DNA from: Blastococcus aurantiacus
Lineage (GTDB): Bacteria > Actinomycetota > Actinomycetes > Mycobacteriales > Geodermatophilaceae
NCBI RefSeq assembly: GCF_900102425.1
Contig: NZ_FNBT01000003.1
Coordinates: 62,001 to 126,000 of the forward strand
Length of the DNA stretch: 64,000 nucleotides
Direction: 5' to 3'
How positions within the stretch are numbered: position 1 is the first letter of the stretch; each line of letters starts with the position of its first letter. The notes under the pieces are model-generated. The model did no database searches. It was not told where the DNA came from and worked only from the letters and a program-made list of their open reading frames with translations. A program made the position numbers and the translations under genes. Shown piece after piece: positions 8,106 to 17,252 of this stretch.

Positions 8106-8134
8106 GGGCCCGATCGTGGCAGCACCGAGCCCGA

Positions 8135-11100
8135 TCAGGCGGCCGGGAGCTCCCGGAGCCGCTGGCTGATGACGCCGGTGATGCCGTCGCCACGCATGCT
8201 CACGCCGTAGAGGGCGTCGGCGATCTCCATCGTCCGCTTCTGGTGGGTGATGACGATCAGCTGGGACGTCGAGCGCAGCTGCTCGACCAGCGTGAGCAGC
8301 CGGCCCAGGTTGACGTCGTCCAGCGCCGCCTCGACCTCGTCGAGGACGTAGAACGGCGAGGGCCGGGCCCGGAAGATCGCCACCAGCAGGGCGACCGCGG
8401 TCAGCGAGCGCTCGCCGCCCGAGAGCAACGAGAGGCGCTTGACCTTCTTGCCCGGCGGGCGGGCCTCGACCTCGATGCCGGTGGTGAGCATGCTGTCGGG
8501 CTCGGTGAGCACCAGCCGGCCCTGCCCGCCCGGGAAGAGCGTGGCGAAGACGGCCTCGAACTCCCGGGCGACGTCGGCGTAGGCGGCGGCGAAGACGTCG
8601 TGGATGCGGTCGTCGACCTCGCGGACGACGGTGAGCAGGTCACGCCGGGTGCTCTTGAGGTCCTCGAGCTGGGTGGCGAGGAACGTGTGCCGCTCCTCCA
8701 GCGCCGCGAACTCCTCCAGAGCGAGCGGGTTGACCTTGCCCAGGGTGGCCAGGTCGCGCTCGGCGCGGGCGGCCCGCCGCTCCTGGACGGCACGGTCGTA
8801 GGCGGTGGGCTCGGGCGCCTCGGTGCCCGCCGACTCCGCTGCCGCCACCTCCGCCGGGGACGGCGGCACGGGCGCGGCCGGCCCGTACTCGGCGACCAGG
8901 GTCGGCAGGTCGACGCCGTACTCCTCGGCGGCCCGGCCCTCCAGCGCCTCGATGCGCAGCCGCTGCTCCGCTCGGGCCACCTCGTCCCGGTGCACCTCGT
9001 CGGTGAGCCGGTCCAGCTCCGCGGTCGCCGCACGCACCCGCCCGCGGACCTCGAGCAGCTCGGCCTCGCCGGCCGCCCGCTCGGTGGCCAGCGCGTCCCG
9101 CTCGGTGGCCGCACGGGCGAGGGACGTGCCGAGGGCGGTCAGGGCCAGCTCGGCGTCGGCACGCACCCGCTCGGCGACGGCTGCTCCCCGCTGGCGGGCG
9201 GCCCGTGCCTGGGCCGCGCGCTCGCGGGCGGCCCGCTCCTGCCGGGCCTGGCGCCGCAGGGACTCGGCCCGCCCGTGCAGCGCCCGTGCGCGTTCCTCGG
9301 CCGTGCGCACCGCGAGCCGGGCCTCGGTCTCGCCCTGCCGCGCCGTCGCCACCTCGGCGCGCAACCGGTCGCGCTCCTCGGTGGGCGGCTCCTCCTCCAC
9401 AGGCGCCGCCTCGGCCTCGGCGAGCCGGGTCTCCAGCCCGGCGAGGGCGAGCTGCGCGGCCTCGAGCGAGCCCTCGGCGCGGACGCGGGCGCTCTCGTGC
9501 CGCTCCGCCTCGGCGGCGGCCGAGCGCGCGGCGGCACCCAGCTCGGCCAGCTCGGCGGCCACCTTCGAGCGACCGCGGTCGGCGGCCTGCCGGGCGGCCT
9601 GGGCCTCGTCGACCTCGGCGGAGCGGGCACGGGCCGCGTCGCGCGCGGCCGCCAGCTCGTCGGCGAGGGACGCGGCGCGGGTGATCGCCGCCTCCAGCTC
9701 GCGCTCCGCCTCGTCGACGCGGGCCCGCACCTCCAGGTTCGACGGGGCGTCGCGCTGCCCGCCCAGGGCCCAGTCGGCGCCGAGCAGGTCGCCGTCGGCG
9801 GTGACGGCCCGGACCCGCGGGTGAGTGGCGACCAGCTCGACCGCCGAGGGGAGATCGGGGACGAGGGCGACCCGTTCCAGCGCCCGGGCCAGGGCGGGCC
9901 GCAGCTCCTCGGGTGCGGTGACCGCGTCCAGGGCCCACCGCGATCCCCCGGGCAGCTCGGGCCAGCCGTCCCGGGGCACCGGCGGCAGCCCGCCGGTGAC
10001 CAGCAGCCCGGCGCGACCGCCATCGGTGGTCCGGAGCCGCTCCAGAGCGGCGGCGGCGTCGGCCACGCCCGCGACGACGACGGCCTCGGCCATCCCGCCC
10101 AGGGCCGCGGCCAGCGCCACCTCGTCGCCCGGGTGCACGGTGAGCCGCTCGGCCACCGGACCGAGGACCCCGGGCAGCCCGGCGCCCAGGACGGCGGCGG
10201 CGCCGTCGACCGGGGCGAGACCCAGGGCGAGCGCGTCGCGGCGGGCCTGCCAGGAGGCGCGGTCCCGCTCGGCGGCCCGCTCGGCCGCGGTCAGCTCGGT
10301 GACGGCCTTGGCGGCGGCGGCGTGCGCCGCGACGGCGTCCTGGTGTGCGGTGACCAGGGCGACGTCGGAGTCCTCCTGCTCGGCCACCGACGAGCGGCGG
10401 TCGGCCAGCAGGTCGGCAGCCCGCTCGGCGCGCTCGGCCGCCTCGGCCGCGGCCAGTGCCAGCCGCTCGATCTCGGCCTGGCCGGCGGTGACGCGGGAAC
10501 GCGCCGCCGCCACCTCGCCGGAGAGCCGGGCCAGCCCTTCGCGGCGGTCGGCCAGGGCCCGGGCGGCGGCGACCCACGCGCGCTCCGCCTCGGTGAGAGC
10601 GGCCTCCAGCCGGCCGCGCTCGGCGACGACGCCGGCCAGGCGGGTCCGCTCCGCCTCGAGCCCGGCCGCGAGCTCGGTCTCGTTCGCCTCGACCCGGTCG
10701 GCCTCGGCGTCCAGCTGGTCGGGGTCGCGGCCGGCGGTCGTCTCCGGCGCGGCCGCCGACAGGTGCCGGGACCGCTCGGCGGCCAGCGAGGCCACGCCAC
10801 GGAACCGCTCGGTGAGGGCCGACAGCCGGTACCAGGTGTCCGAGGCGGCGGCGAGCCGCGGCGCGCTCTCGGCCAGACCCGACTCGAGCTCGGCCTCGCG
10901 CCGCGAGACGACGGCCAAGGTCTGCTCGACCGCGGTGCGGCGCTCGCGGGCGGCGGTCTCGTCGGCGACGTCCTTGTCCAGGGCGTCGCGCAGCTGCACC
11001 AGGTCGTCGGCGAGCAGCCGGAGCCGGGCGTCGCGCAGGTCGGCCTGGACGCCCGCGGCGCGCCGGGCGACCTCGGCCTGCCGGCCCAGCGGCTTGAGCT

Positions 11101-11701
11101 GCCGGCGCAGCTCGGCGGTCAGGTCGGCCAGCCGGTCGAGGTTGGCCTGCATCCCGTCGAGCTTGCGGAGCGCCTTCTCCTTGCGCTTGCGGTGCTTGAG
11201 GACGCCGGCGGCCTCCTCGATGAAGGCGCGACGGTCCTCCGGGCGGCCGGAGAGGACTGCGTCGAGCTGGCCCTGGCCGACGATGACGTGCATCTCCCGG
11301 CCGATGCCGGAGTCGCTGAGCAGCTCCTGCACGTCCAGCAGGCGCACCTTGTCGCCGTTGATCTCGTACTCGCTCTCCCCGGAGCGGTACATGCGGCGGG
11401 TGATCGACACCTCGGTGTACGCGATGGGCAGCGCGCCGTCGGTGTTGTCGATGGTCAGCGTCACCTCGGCCCGGCCCAGCGCTGGTCGACCGGCCGTGCC
11501 GGCGAAGATGACGTCCTCCATCTTGCCGCCGCGCAGGCTCTTGGCGCCCTGCTCGCCGAGGACCCAGGCGATGGCGTCCACGACGTTGGACTTGCCCGAC
11601 CCGTTGGGGCCGACGACGGCGGTGATCCCGGGCTCCAACCGGAGCGTCGTCGCGGACGCGAAGGACTTGAAGCCCTTGAGCGTCAGGCTGGAGAGGTGCA
11701 C
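8135..11701 (-). CDS. smc: Chromosome segregation ATPase SMC
   Basis: 1188 residues, normal for bacterial SMC. The N-terminal head reads MHLSSLTLKGFKSFASATTL with Walker A VVGPNGSGKSN. Two long coiled-coil arms rich in Ala, Glu and Arg surround a hinge at about residues 500-650. The C-terminal head has the signature LLSGGERSLTAVALLVA and Walker B FYVLDEVEAALDD. The GTG start reads straight into the conserved N-terminus. With ScpA/ScpB it forms the condensin that organises and segregates the chromosome. Confidence 0.97.
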   Translation of the reverse strand: MHLSSLTLKGFKSFASATTLRLEPGITAVVGPNGSGKSNVVDAIAWVLGEQGAKSLRGGKMEDVIFAGTAGRPALGRAEVTLTIDNTDGALPIAYTEVSITRRMYRSGESEYEINGDKVRLLDVQELLSDSGIGREMHVIVGQGQLDAVLSGRPEDRRAFIEEAAGVLKHRKRKEKALRKLDGMQANLDRLADLTAELRRQLKPLGRQAEVARRAAGVQADLRDARLRLLADDLVQLRDALDKDVADETAARERRTAVEQTLAVVSRREAELESGLAESAPRLAAASDTWYRLSALTERFRGVASLAAERSRHLSAAAPETTAGRDPDQLDAEADRVEANETELAAGLEAERTRLAGVVAERGRLEAALTEAERAWVAAARALADRREGLARLSGEVAAARSRVTAGQAEIERLALAAAEAAERAERAADLLADRRSSVAEQEDSDVALVTAHQDAVAAHAAAAKAVTELTAAERAAERDRASWQARRDALALGLAPVDGAAAVLGAGLPGVLGPVAERLTVHPGDEVALAAALGGMAEAVVVAGVADAAAALERLRTTDGGRAGLLVTGGLPPVPRDGWPELPGGSRWALDAVTAPEELRPALARALERVALVPDLPSAVELVATHPRVRAVTADGDLLGADWALGGQRDAPSNLEVRARVDEAERELEAAITRAASLADELAAARDAARARSAEVDEAQAARQAADRGRSKVAAELAELGAAARSAAAEAERHESARVRAEGSLEAAQLALAGLETRLAEAEAAPVEEEPPTEERDRLRAEVATARQGETEARLAVRTAEERARALHGRAESLRRQARQERAARERAAQARAARQRGAAVAERVRADAELALTALGTSLARAATERDALATERAAGEAELLEVRGRVRAATAELDRLTDEVHRDEVARAEQRLRIEALEGRAAEEYGVDLPTLVAEYGPAAPVPPSPAEVAAAESAGTEAPEPTAYDRAVQERRAARAERDLATLGKVNPLALEEFAALEERHTFLATQLEDLKSTRRDLLTVVREVDDRIHDVFAAAYADVAREFEAVFATLFPGGQGRLVLTEPDSMLTTGIEVEARPPGKKVKRLSLLSGGERSLTAVALLVAIFRARPSPFYVLDEVEAALDDVNLGRLLTLVEQLRSTSQLIVITHQKRTMEIADALYGVSMRGDGITGVISQRLRELPAA

Positions 11702-11772
11702 GGGACGAGGAGCTTAGTGGCGCCGGCCGCCCCGTAGGGGCCGCTCGGGGCCGGTGGTGCGGGTGGGACGGT

Positions 11773-11961
11773 TCAGGCGAGCGCCGGCTCGCCCGAGCCG
11801 GTGAGCGAGAGCAGCTCGTGCGCGATGGCGGCGTCGCGCTGGGCGCGCAGCTCCTCGAGCTCCTGCTCCAGACGCCGCACCCGGGTGCGCAGGACGGCGT
11901 TCTCCTCGACCAGCCGGAGCTGCGCGGGGGCGACGACGTGACCGAACAGGGCCTTGGCCAT
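11773..11961 (-). CDS. Small coiled-coil protein, conserved hypothetical
   Basis: 62 residues: MAKALFGHVVAPAQLRLVEE, then a heptad-rich stretch (residues about 15-48, VLRTRVRRLEQELEELRAQR) and a short tail. It has the look of the small coiled-coil proteins found near smc/mutM in actinobacteria; their function is unknown to me. A GAAAGG lies about 11 bases before the ATG. It stands alone between smc and mutM with about 70 bp on the smc side and 170 bp on the mutM side, neither of which holds another gene. Confidence 0.7.
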   Translation of the reverse strand: MAKALFGHVVAPAQLRLVEENAVLRTRVRRLEQELEELRAQRDAAIAHELLSLTGSGEPALA

Positions 11962-12135
11962 GGCAGGGACGGCCTTTCAGACAGCGGGAGGATGAGCCGG
12001 CGCCCCGGGACCCGGTCGGCGCGGCTGTGGTGGTACAAGCGTGACAGGCGCGCATCCGCAGGTCAACGGCGGCACCGCACCCTCACCGTGTCCGGGGGAT
12101 GTCGGATTCGTCACGTCGCGGTGACACCTACCGGC

Positions 12136-13029
12136 TCAGGCCGGGCGTTTCCGGGCCGAGGACGCGCGCGGGCGGGGCTGGCAGGCCGGGCAGCTGTAGC
12201 TCGACCGGTTCATGAACGACTCCCGGCGGATCGGCGTCCCGCACCGGGGGCACGGCCGGTCCTGCTGCCCGTACACGGCCAGGAAGCGGGAGAAGTAGCC
12301 GCTCTGCCCGTTGACGTCGACGTACAGGGAGTCGAAGGACGTACCGCCCTGCGCCAGGGCCTCCCCGAGCACGTCGCGGATGCCCTCGAGCAGGTCGGCG
12401 ACCTGCGCGCGGGCGAGCTTCTCCGTGGGCCGCGCCCCGTGCAGCCGCGCCCGCCACAGCGCCTCGTCGGCGTAGATGTTGCCGACGCCGCCGATCAGCG
12501 TCTGGTCGAGCAGCGCCCGCTTCACCTCGGTCCGGCGGCGCCGGAGGGCGGCGGAGAAGGCGTCCACGTCGAAGGCCTCGTCCAGCGGGTCGATGGCGAT
12601 GTGCGCCAGACGCGGCGGCACGGAGTCGCCGTCACCGAGGTCCTCGACCGCCAGGCCGCCGAACGTGCGCTGATCGACGAAGCGCAGCTCGCGACCGCCG
12701 TCGGTGAAGGTGAACCGCGCCCGCAGGTGCGTCTCGTCGGGGGACGACGCCTTCTCGACCAGCAGCTGCCCGCTCATGCCCAGGTGCGCGACGAGCGCGC
12801 GGCCGGTGGACCTGCCGTCGGGCTCGGCGACGGGCAGCCAGAGGTACTTGCCGCGGCGGTGCGCGGCGACGAAGGTGCGGCCGGTCAGCGCCTGCACGAA
12901 GGAGTCGGCGCCCTCGAGGTGGCGCCGGATCGCCCGCGGGTGGTGCACCTCGACGGAGGCGACGGTGCGGCCGGTGACCCACTGGTCCAGACCGCGGCGC
13001 ACCACCTCGACCTCGGGGAGCTCGGGCAC
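12136..13029 (-). CDS. mutM: Formamidopyrimidine-DNA glycosylase (Fpg/MutM)
   Basis: 297 residues. It removes oxidised purines such as 8-oxoguanine and cuts the strand. The mature N-terminus [10 protein letters not shown] gives the catalytic Pro2 and Glu3. The beta-hairpin lysine is in [10 protein letters not shown], the void-filling region has [10 protein letters not shown], the helix-two-turn-helix contains [14 protein letters not shown], and the C-terminal zinc finger has CPRCGTPI...YSCPAC. The start codon is GTG. It sits 3 bp after the rnc stop and is presumably cotranscribed with it. Confidence 0.96.
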   Translation of the reverse strand: MPELPEVEVVRRGLDQWVTGRTVASVEVHHPRAIRRHLEGADSFVQALTGRTFVAAHRRGKYLWLPVAEPDGRSTGRALVAHLGMSGQLLVEKASSPDETHLRARFTFTDGGRELRFVDQRTFGGLAVEDLGDGDSVPPRLAHIAIDPLDEAFDVDAFSAALRRRRTEVKRALLDQTLIGGVGNIYADEALWRARLHGARPTEKLARAQVADLLEGIRDVLGEALAQGGTSFDSLYVDVNGQSGYFSRFLAVYGQQDRPCPRCGTPIRRESFMNRSSYSCPACQPRPRASSARKRPA

Positions 13030-13032
13030 GGC

Positions 13033-13785
13033 TCAGGCCTCGGCGGACAGGGCGCGCCAGGCGGCCTCGGCGGCCTCCTGCTCGGCGGCCTTCTTGGTGC
13101 GTCCCCGGCCCCGGCCGCGCACCGTCCCGGCCAGCACCACGCTGGCGGTGAACGTCTTGGCGTGGTCGGGTCCCTCGTCCTGCGTCTCGTAGCCCGGGGC
13201 GCCCAGGCCGAGCGACGCACCGAGCTCCTGGAGGCTGGTCTTCCAGTCCAGGCCGGCCCCGCGGGTCGCCGACTCGGCCAGCAGCGGGTCGAACAGCCGG
13301 TGGACGAGCCCGGAGGCGGTGTCCAGACCGCAGCCCAGGTGCACCGCGCCGATCAGGGCCTCGACGGCGTCGGCCAGGATCGAGTCCTTCTCGCGGCCGC
13401 CCGTGGTCTCCTCGCCGCGACCGAGGAGCAGGTGCGGCCCCACGCCGTCCTCCCCCAGCCGCCGGGCCACGCGGGCCAGCGACGTCATGTTCACGACCGA
13501 GGCACGCAGCTTGGCCAGCTGGCCCTCGGGGAGGTCCGGCTGGCTGCGGTAGAGCTCGTCGGTCACGACCAGGCCGAGCACCGAGTCGCCGAGGAACTCC
13601 AGGCGCTCGTTGGTCGGCAGGCCGCCGTTCTCGTACGCGAACGACCGGTGGGTGAGGGCCAGGCCCAGCAGGTCACCGGGAAGCTCGACACCGAGGGCGG
13701 ATCGCGCCCACTCGGCGGCGCGTGCGGCGTGCTCCGGACCGCCGGGGGGACGGCCGGCGGTGCTCCCCTCGTCGGGGTGCGTCAC
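13033..13785 (-). CDS. rnc: Ribonuclease III
   Basis: 250 residues. It cleaves double-stranded RNA, including rRNA precursors. Catalytic motifs [15 protein letters not shown] and [12 protein letters not shown] are followed by a C-terminal dsRNA-binding domain ([14 protein letters not shown] to [16 protein letters not shown]). I use the GTG at 13783-13785, giving [11 protein letters not shown], because GGAGG lies 9 bases upstream and longer readings would run into rpmF. The order rpmF-rnc-mutM is tight (35 and 3 bp gaps). Confidence 0.94.
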   Translation of the reverse strand: MTHPDEGSTAGRPPGGPEHAARAAEWARSALGVELPGDLLGLALTHRSFAYENGGLPTNERLEFLGDSVLGLVVTDELYRSQPDLPEGQLAKLRASVVNMTSLARVARRLGEDGVGPHLLLGRGEETTGGREKDSILADAVEALIGAVHLGCGLDTASGLVHRLFDPLLAESATRGAGLDWKTSLQELGASLGLGAPGYETQDEGPDHAKTFTASVVLAGTVRGRGRGRTKKAAEQEAAEAAWRALSAEA

Positions 13786-13820
13786 GGCGGCCGTCCTCCC
13801 TCCGGCGGTGCGGTGGTCGG

Positions 13821-14000
13821 TCAGACCGACAGGACCTGGCGGCCGGCGTGCTGACCGCAGTTCGGGCACGCGATGTGCGGCGGCTTGAGCTCACCGCACG
13901 CGCGGTTGGGGCAGGGTGCCAGCGTGGTGGCGGTGGTCTTCCACTGCGAGCGGCGCATGCGGGTGTTGGCGCGGGACATCTTCCGCTTCGGAACAGCCAC
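13821..14000 (-). CDS. rpmF: 50S ribosomal protein L32
   Basis: 59 residues: [20 protein letters not shown] at the start, then two Cys pairs, CPNRAC and CPNCG, and a tail GRQVLSV. This is the zinc-ribbon form of bL32. The start is GTG, 2 bp after the DUF177 stop, in the widespread yceD-rpmF pairing. Confidence 0.95.
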   Translation of the reverse strand: MAVPKRKMSRANTRMRRSQWKTTATTLAPCPNRACGELKPPHIACPNCGQHAGRQVLSV

Positions 14001-14002
14001 GA

Positions 14003-14638
14003 TCAGTTCTCCTTGGTGGTGTCGTCACCGGGGGTGCCCGGTGAGGAGGCGAAACGTTCGGCGAGGCCGGCCCAGCGCGGGTCGGTGATCTCGTGGGCGT
14101 GGTCGGCGGGCAGGTCGTCGATCCGCTGGCCGCAGTCGACGCACAGCCCCGAGCAGTCCTCGTCGCAGACCGGCGACAGCGGCAGGCTGAGGACGACGGT
14201 GTCGCGGACCATGGGCTCCAGGTCGAGGAAGTCGCCCTCGACGAGGCGGACCTCGTCCTCCTCGCTGGTGGCCTCGGTGGTGCTGCCCTCGTAGGCGTAC
14301 AACTCCTGCACGTCGAGCGTGAGGGTGTCCTCGATCGGCTCCAGGCAGCGGGCGCAGGAGCCGACCAGCAGCGCCTCGATCCCACCGGAGACGAGCACGC
14401 CCTCCATCACCGACTCCAGGCGCAACCGCAGGTGCACGTCGGCGCCCGCCGGGACGCCGATGAGCTCGACCTTCCACGCCTCGGGCGCGGGAATCGTGCG
14501 GTCGATCTCCTGCATCGTGCCCGCGCGGCGGCCGAGCTCGCGGAGATCGAGCCGCCAGGGGTTGGCGGAGGGACGCCGGCCCGGAGAGGGCGTGGCGTCG
14601 CGGCGGGGCGCAGGAGCGGCAGGCATGTCGGTACTCAC
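14003..14638 (-). CDS. YceD/DUF177 family protein
   Basis: 211 residues, homologous in position and motif to Rv2926c. It contains the conserved [20 protein letters not shown] segment and, later, [17 protein letters not shown], the four-Cys region of DUF177 proteins. YceD proteins are linked to rRNA and ribosome assembly and are nearly always encoded before rpmF. The first ~25 residues are poorly conserved and basic. The start could be the GTG at 14638 used here or the ATG four codons later; neither has a clear ribosome binding site. Confidence 0.9.
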   Translation of the reverse strand: MSTDMPAAPAPRRDATPSPGRRPSANPWRLDLRELGRRAGTMQEIDRTIPAPEAWKVELIGVPAGADVHLRLRLESVMEGVLVSGGIEALLVGSCARCLEPIEDTLTLDVQELYAYEGSTTEATSEEDEVRLVEGDFLDLEPMVRDTVVLSLPLSPVCDEDCSGLCVDCGQRIDDLPADHAHEITDPRWAGLAERFASSPGTPGDDTTKEN

Positions 14639-14774
14639 GGTAGGTAGTGGGGGGACGGCCCGACCCGGGGCGGACCCACCGGTGGTCGAACCAGTGGACC
14701 AGCCTACCCGACCAGCCGGAAGGCGCCGCTGCGGGCGAGGGAGATCACCCCGCGGATCGCCACGCGGCGCGGGA

Positions 14775-15539
14775 CTACAGCCGCAGGACCGCCGCGACGG
14801 CCAGCCAGAACAGGTCCCGCCGCGCGGACGACGTCTGCCACTGGCGGCTGTCCCACTCGCCTCCGCTGACGTCGTCGCCCGCGTACAGGTACTGGCCGAA
14901 GGTCACCGATCGATGACGGGCGACCGCGAAGAAGGCCGCCGTCTCCATCTCCACCGTCAGGCATCCCTCGGCCCGTCGCGCGGCGATCCTGGCGTGCGTC
15001 TCCCGGTAGGGGGCATCGGTCGTCCACGTCTTGCCCACGACGTGCGGGACGTCGCGTTCCGCCAGCACTGCGGAGAGGACGGCGGTCACCGCCGGGTCCG
15101 CGGCGACCTCCCGGCTCGCCGGCAGATAGTGGTACGAGGTCCCCTCGTCACGGACGGCGGAACTCGGGACGACGACGTGCCCCAGCGCCAGGCCGGGGAT
15201 CACGGCTCCCGCACCGCCGCAGGCGACGAACGTGCGGCAGCCCGACGCGATCATCTCCTCGAGGACACCGCTGGCGAGCGGGGCTCCGACACCGGGGTGG
15301 AAGACCCCGACGTGACCGCCCTCCACCGGCAGCCGGTACAGGCGGTGCACACCGCTCTCCCACGTCGTCTCGGCCACGACCTCGGCGCGGCCGTCCCCGC
15401 AGACCTCGTCGATCACGTCGCGGAAGAAGCACACGACCGCGCGCTCGGGCACGTCCCCGGTGGCGGCGATGGCCGCGGGTTCGATCAGTGCAGGCGAGTT
15501 CCCGTCGAACTCCGCGAGCGGGAAGTCGGAGGCCGTCAC
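14775..15539 (-). CDS. Nucleoside phosphorylase family 1 (uridine/purine phosphorylase-like)
   Basis: 254 residues of the PNP/UDP phosphorylase superfamily. Phosphate-site and base-site patterns are GVGAPLASGVLEEMIASGCR, FVACGGAGAVIPGLALGHVV and the C-terminal ribose-binding GCLTVEMETAAFFAVARHR with the family Glu-Met-Glu. The N-terminal ~80 residues are shorter on motifs. Substrate class is not decided by what I see. It lies 2 bp after sepIVA and before DUF177, where M. tuberculosis has sepIVA directly beside DUF177, so it appears inserted in the core cluster. Confidence 0.82.
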   Translation of the reverse strand: MTASDFPLAEFDGNSPALIEPAAIAATGDVPERAVVCFFRDVIDEVCGDGRAEVVAETTWESGVHRLYRLPVEGGHVGVFHPGVGAPLASGVLEEMIASGCRTFVACGGAGAVIPGLALGHVVVPSSAVRDEGTSYHYLPASREVAADPAVTAVLSAVLAERDVPHVVGKTWTTDAPYRETHARIAARRAEGCLTVEMETAAFFAVARHRSVTFGQYLYAGDDVSGGEWDSRQWQTSSARRDLFWLAVAAVLRL

Positions 15540-15541
15540 GG

Positions 15542-16219
15542 CTACTCGCGCAGGGTGGTGCGGGCCTTCTCGACCGAGCGGAGCATCCGCTCGAGGGTGG
15601 TGCCGAAGTCGGCCAGCCGGGTGTCGACGTACTCGTCGACCTCGGCGCGCATGCGGGCGGCGTCGGCGTGTGCCCGGGCCCCGAGCTCGTCGGCCCGGTC
15701 GACCGCGGTGCGGTAGACCTCGGTCTCGGTGATCAGCCGCTCGTGCTCGCCCTGCGCCTCGGCGATCATCGCCTCGCGGCGGCGCCGACCGTCGGCGAGG
15801 AGCACCTCGGCCTCGGCCTCGGCCTCCAGGAGCAGCTGCTCGGCGTCGGCCTGCGCCTGGGCGATCAGCTCGTCGCGCTGCCGGCGGGCGGTGCCGAGCA
15901 GTTCGTCTCGCTGGCGGCGGCCGGCCTCGAGCAGCCGCTCGGCCTCCTCGCGGGTCTGGGTGGTCAGCCGCTCGGCCTCGGCCTGGGCCTGCTGGAGGAT
16001 CTCGGTGCGCTGCTCGACGATGGCGCCGGCCGCCTGCACGTCCTCGGGCAGGGACTCCCGCAGGTCGTCGAGCAGGTCAAGGACGTGGTCGCGCGGGACC
16101 ATGCACGAGCTCGACATCGGGACGCTGCGGGCGTTCTCGATGACGGTGGTGAGCTCGTCGACGGTCTCGTAGAGGCGGTAGACGACCTCGGTGGTGTGCG
16201 TGCGCCCGGGGCGCGTCAT
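15542..16219 (-). CDS. sepIVA: DivIVA-like coiled-coil cell-division protein SepIVA
   Basis: 225 residues, mostly one long coiled coil (about 70-215) rich in Ala, Glu, Gln and Arg, including RRQRDELIAQAQADAEQLLL. The N-terminal 60 residues (EVVYRLYETVDELTTVIENA, then VPRDHVLDLLDDLRESLP) resemble the DivIVA-type lipid-binding start of mycobacterial SepIVA (Rv2927c), which also lies next to DUF177. SepIVA is needed for septation and polar growth in mycobacteria. The ATG overlaps the coaD stop by ATGA. Confidence 0.8.
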   Translation of the reverse strand: MTRPGRTHTTEVVYRLYETVDELTTVIENARSVPMSSSCMVPRDHVLDLLDDLRESLPEDVQAAGAIVEQRTEILQQAQAEAERLTTQTREEAERLLEAGRRQRDELLGTARRQRDELIAQAQADAEQLLLEAEAEAEVLLADGRRRREAMIAEAQGEHERLITETEVYRTAVDRADELGARAHADAARMRAEVDEYVDTRLADFGTTLERMLRSVEKARTTLRE

Positions 16220-16701
16220 GCCTTGTCCCGGGCGGCGCGCTCCCGCAGCCGGTCGTCGACGACCTTGGGGACCAGCCGGGAGACGTCCCCACCGAAGGTG
16301 GCGATCTGCTTGACCAGGCTGGACGAGAGGTGACCGACCTGCGGGGCCGTCGGGACGAAGAGCGTCTCGATCGCGGCCAGTTCCCGGTTCATCTGGGCCA
16401 TCTGCAGCTCGTACTCGAAGTCGCTGACGGCACGCAGGCCCTTGACGATCACCGGGATCTCGTGGGCGCCGCAGTAGTCGACGAGCAGCCCCTGGAAGCT
16501 GTCCACCCGCACGTTGGGCAGGTGGGCGACGGCCTCGCGGAGCAGCTCCATGCGCTCCTCGACCGGGAAGAAGCCCGCCTTGCCCGGGTTCACCAGCACG
16601 GCCACGACCAGTTCGTCGTAGAGCGTGGCGGCGCGGTTGATGACGTCGACGTGGCCGTTGGTGACCGGGTCGAACGAACCGGGGCACACGGCGCGTCTCA
16701 C
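16216..16701 (-). CDS. coaD: Phosphopantetheine adenylyltransferase
   Basis: 161 residues. It catalyses the fourth step of coenzyme A synthesis, forming dephospho-CoA. MRRAVCPGSFDPVTNGHVDV contains the nucleotidyltransferase TNGH motif, and the second motif appears as HLSSSLVKQIATFGG. The GTG at 16699-16701 is chosen because it overlaps the rsmD stop (GTGA) and gives the standard start; the upstream extension is basic and unlike the family. Confidence 0.95.
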   Translation of the reverse strand: MRRAVCPGSFDPVTNGHVDVINRAATLYDELVVAVLVNPGKAGFFPVEERMELLREAVAHLPNVRVDSFQGLLVDYCGAHEIPVIVKGLRAVSDFEYELQMAQMNRELAAIETLFVPTAPQVGHLSSSLVKQIATFGGDVSRLVPKVVDDRLRERAARDKA

Positions 16702-17252
16702 GACAGCCGACCGTACCGGAGCACGGCCTCTCCGTACCGCCGATCGCGCACGCCGATCAGGGGTGTCGGCCATTCCCAGGGATCCTCGCGCCGGCCGCGC
16801 TCCACGACGACCACCGCCTCGGGGGCCAGCCAGCCGCCCGTGACGAGCGATCCCAGTACCGCGAGCACCTCCTCGACCGGCGTCGCGTAGGGCGGATCGG
16901 CGAGCACGAGGTCGTACGCCTCCGGCGCCGGGCCGGCGACGACGGCGGGCACGGACCCGGCCTTCACCCGGCCGCCGGGGAGCCCGACGGTGGCGAGGTT
17001 GGCGCGCAGCACCGGCAGCACGCCGCCGCCGTTCTCCACGAACAGCACCGAGCGCGCGCCGCGGCTGAGCGCCTCGAGGCCCAGCGCACCCGAGCCCGCG
17101 TAGAGGTCGAGGACGGCGGCGCCCTCGAGGTCGAGCATCGAGGCGAGGCTGTTGAACAGCGCCCCGCGGGCCTTGTCGCCGGTGGGCCGGACGCCCGTGC
17201 GCGGAACGGCCAGCTTCCGCCCTCCGGCCACGCCCGCGATGATCCGGGTCAC
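16698..17252 (-). CDS. rsmD: 16S rRNA (guanine966-N2)-methyltransferase RsmD
   Basis: 184 residues. MTRIIAGVAGGRKLAVPRTG and RPTGDKARGALFNSLASM are the conserved start. The SAM site is AAVLDLYAGSGALGLEALSR and the catalytic motif is LADPPYATP. It methylates G966 (E. coli numbering) of 16S rRNA. The GTG start overlaps the recG stop and its stop overlaps the coaD start, so recG-rsmD-coaD-sepIVA form one coupled run. Confidence 0.94.
   Translation of the reverse strand: MTRIIAGVAGGRKLAVPRTGVRPTGDKARGALFNSLASMLDLEGAAVLDLYAGSGALGLEALSRGARSVLFVENGGGVLPVLRANLATVGLPGGRVKAGSVPAVVAGPAPEAYDLVLADPPYATPVEEVLAVLGSLVTGGWLAPEAVVVVERGRREDPWEWPTPLIGVRDRRYGEAVLRYGRLS

Noticed and set aside
8099-11737. A 1212-codon open frame on the plus strand opposite smc
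   Set aside because: It is a mirror of smc caused by high third-position GC; its sequence is Gly/Arg/Leu low complexity and smc is unmistakable.
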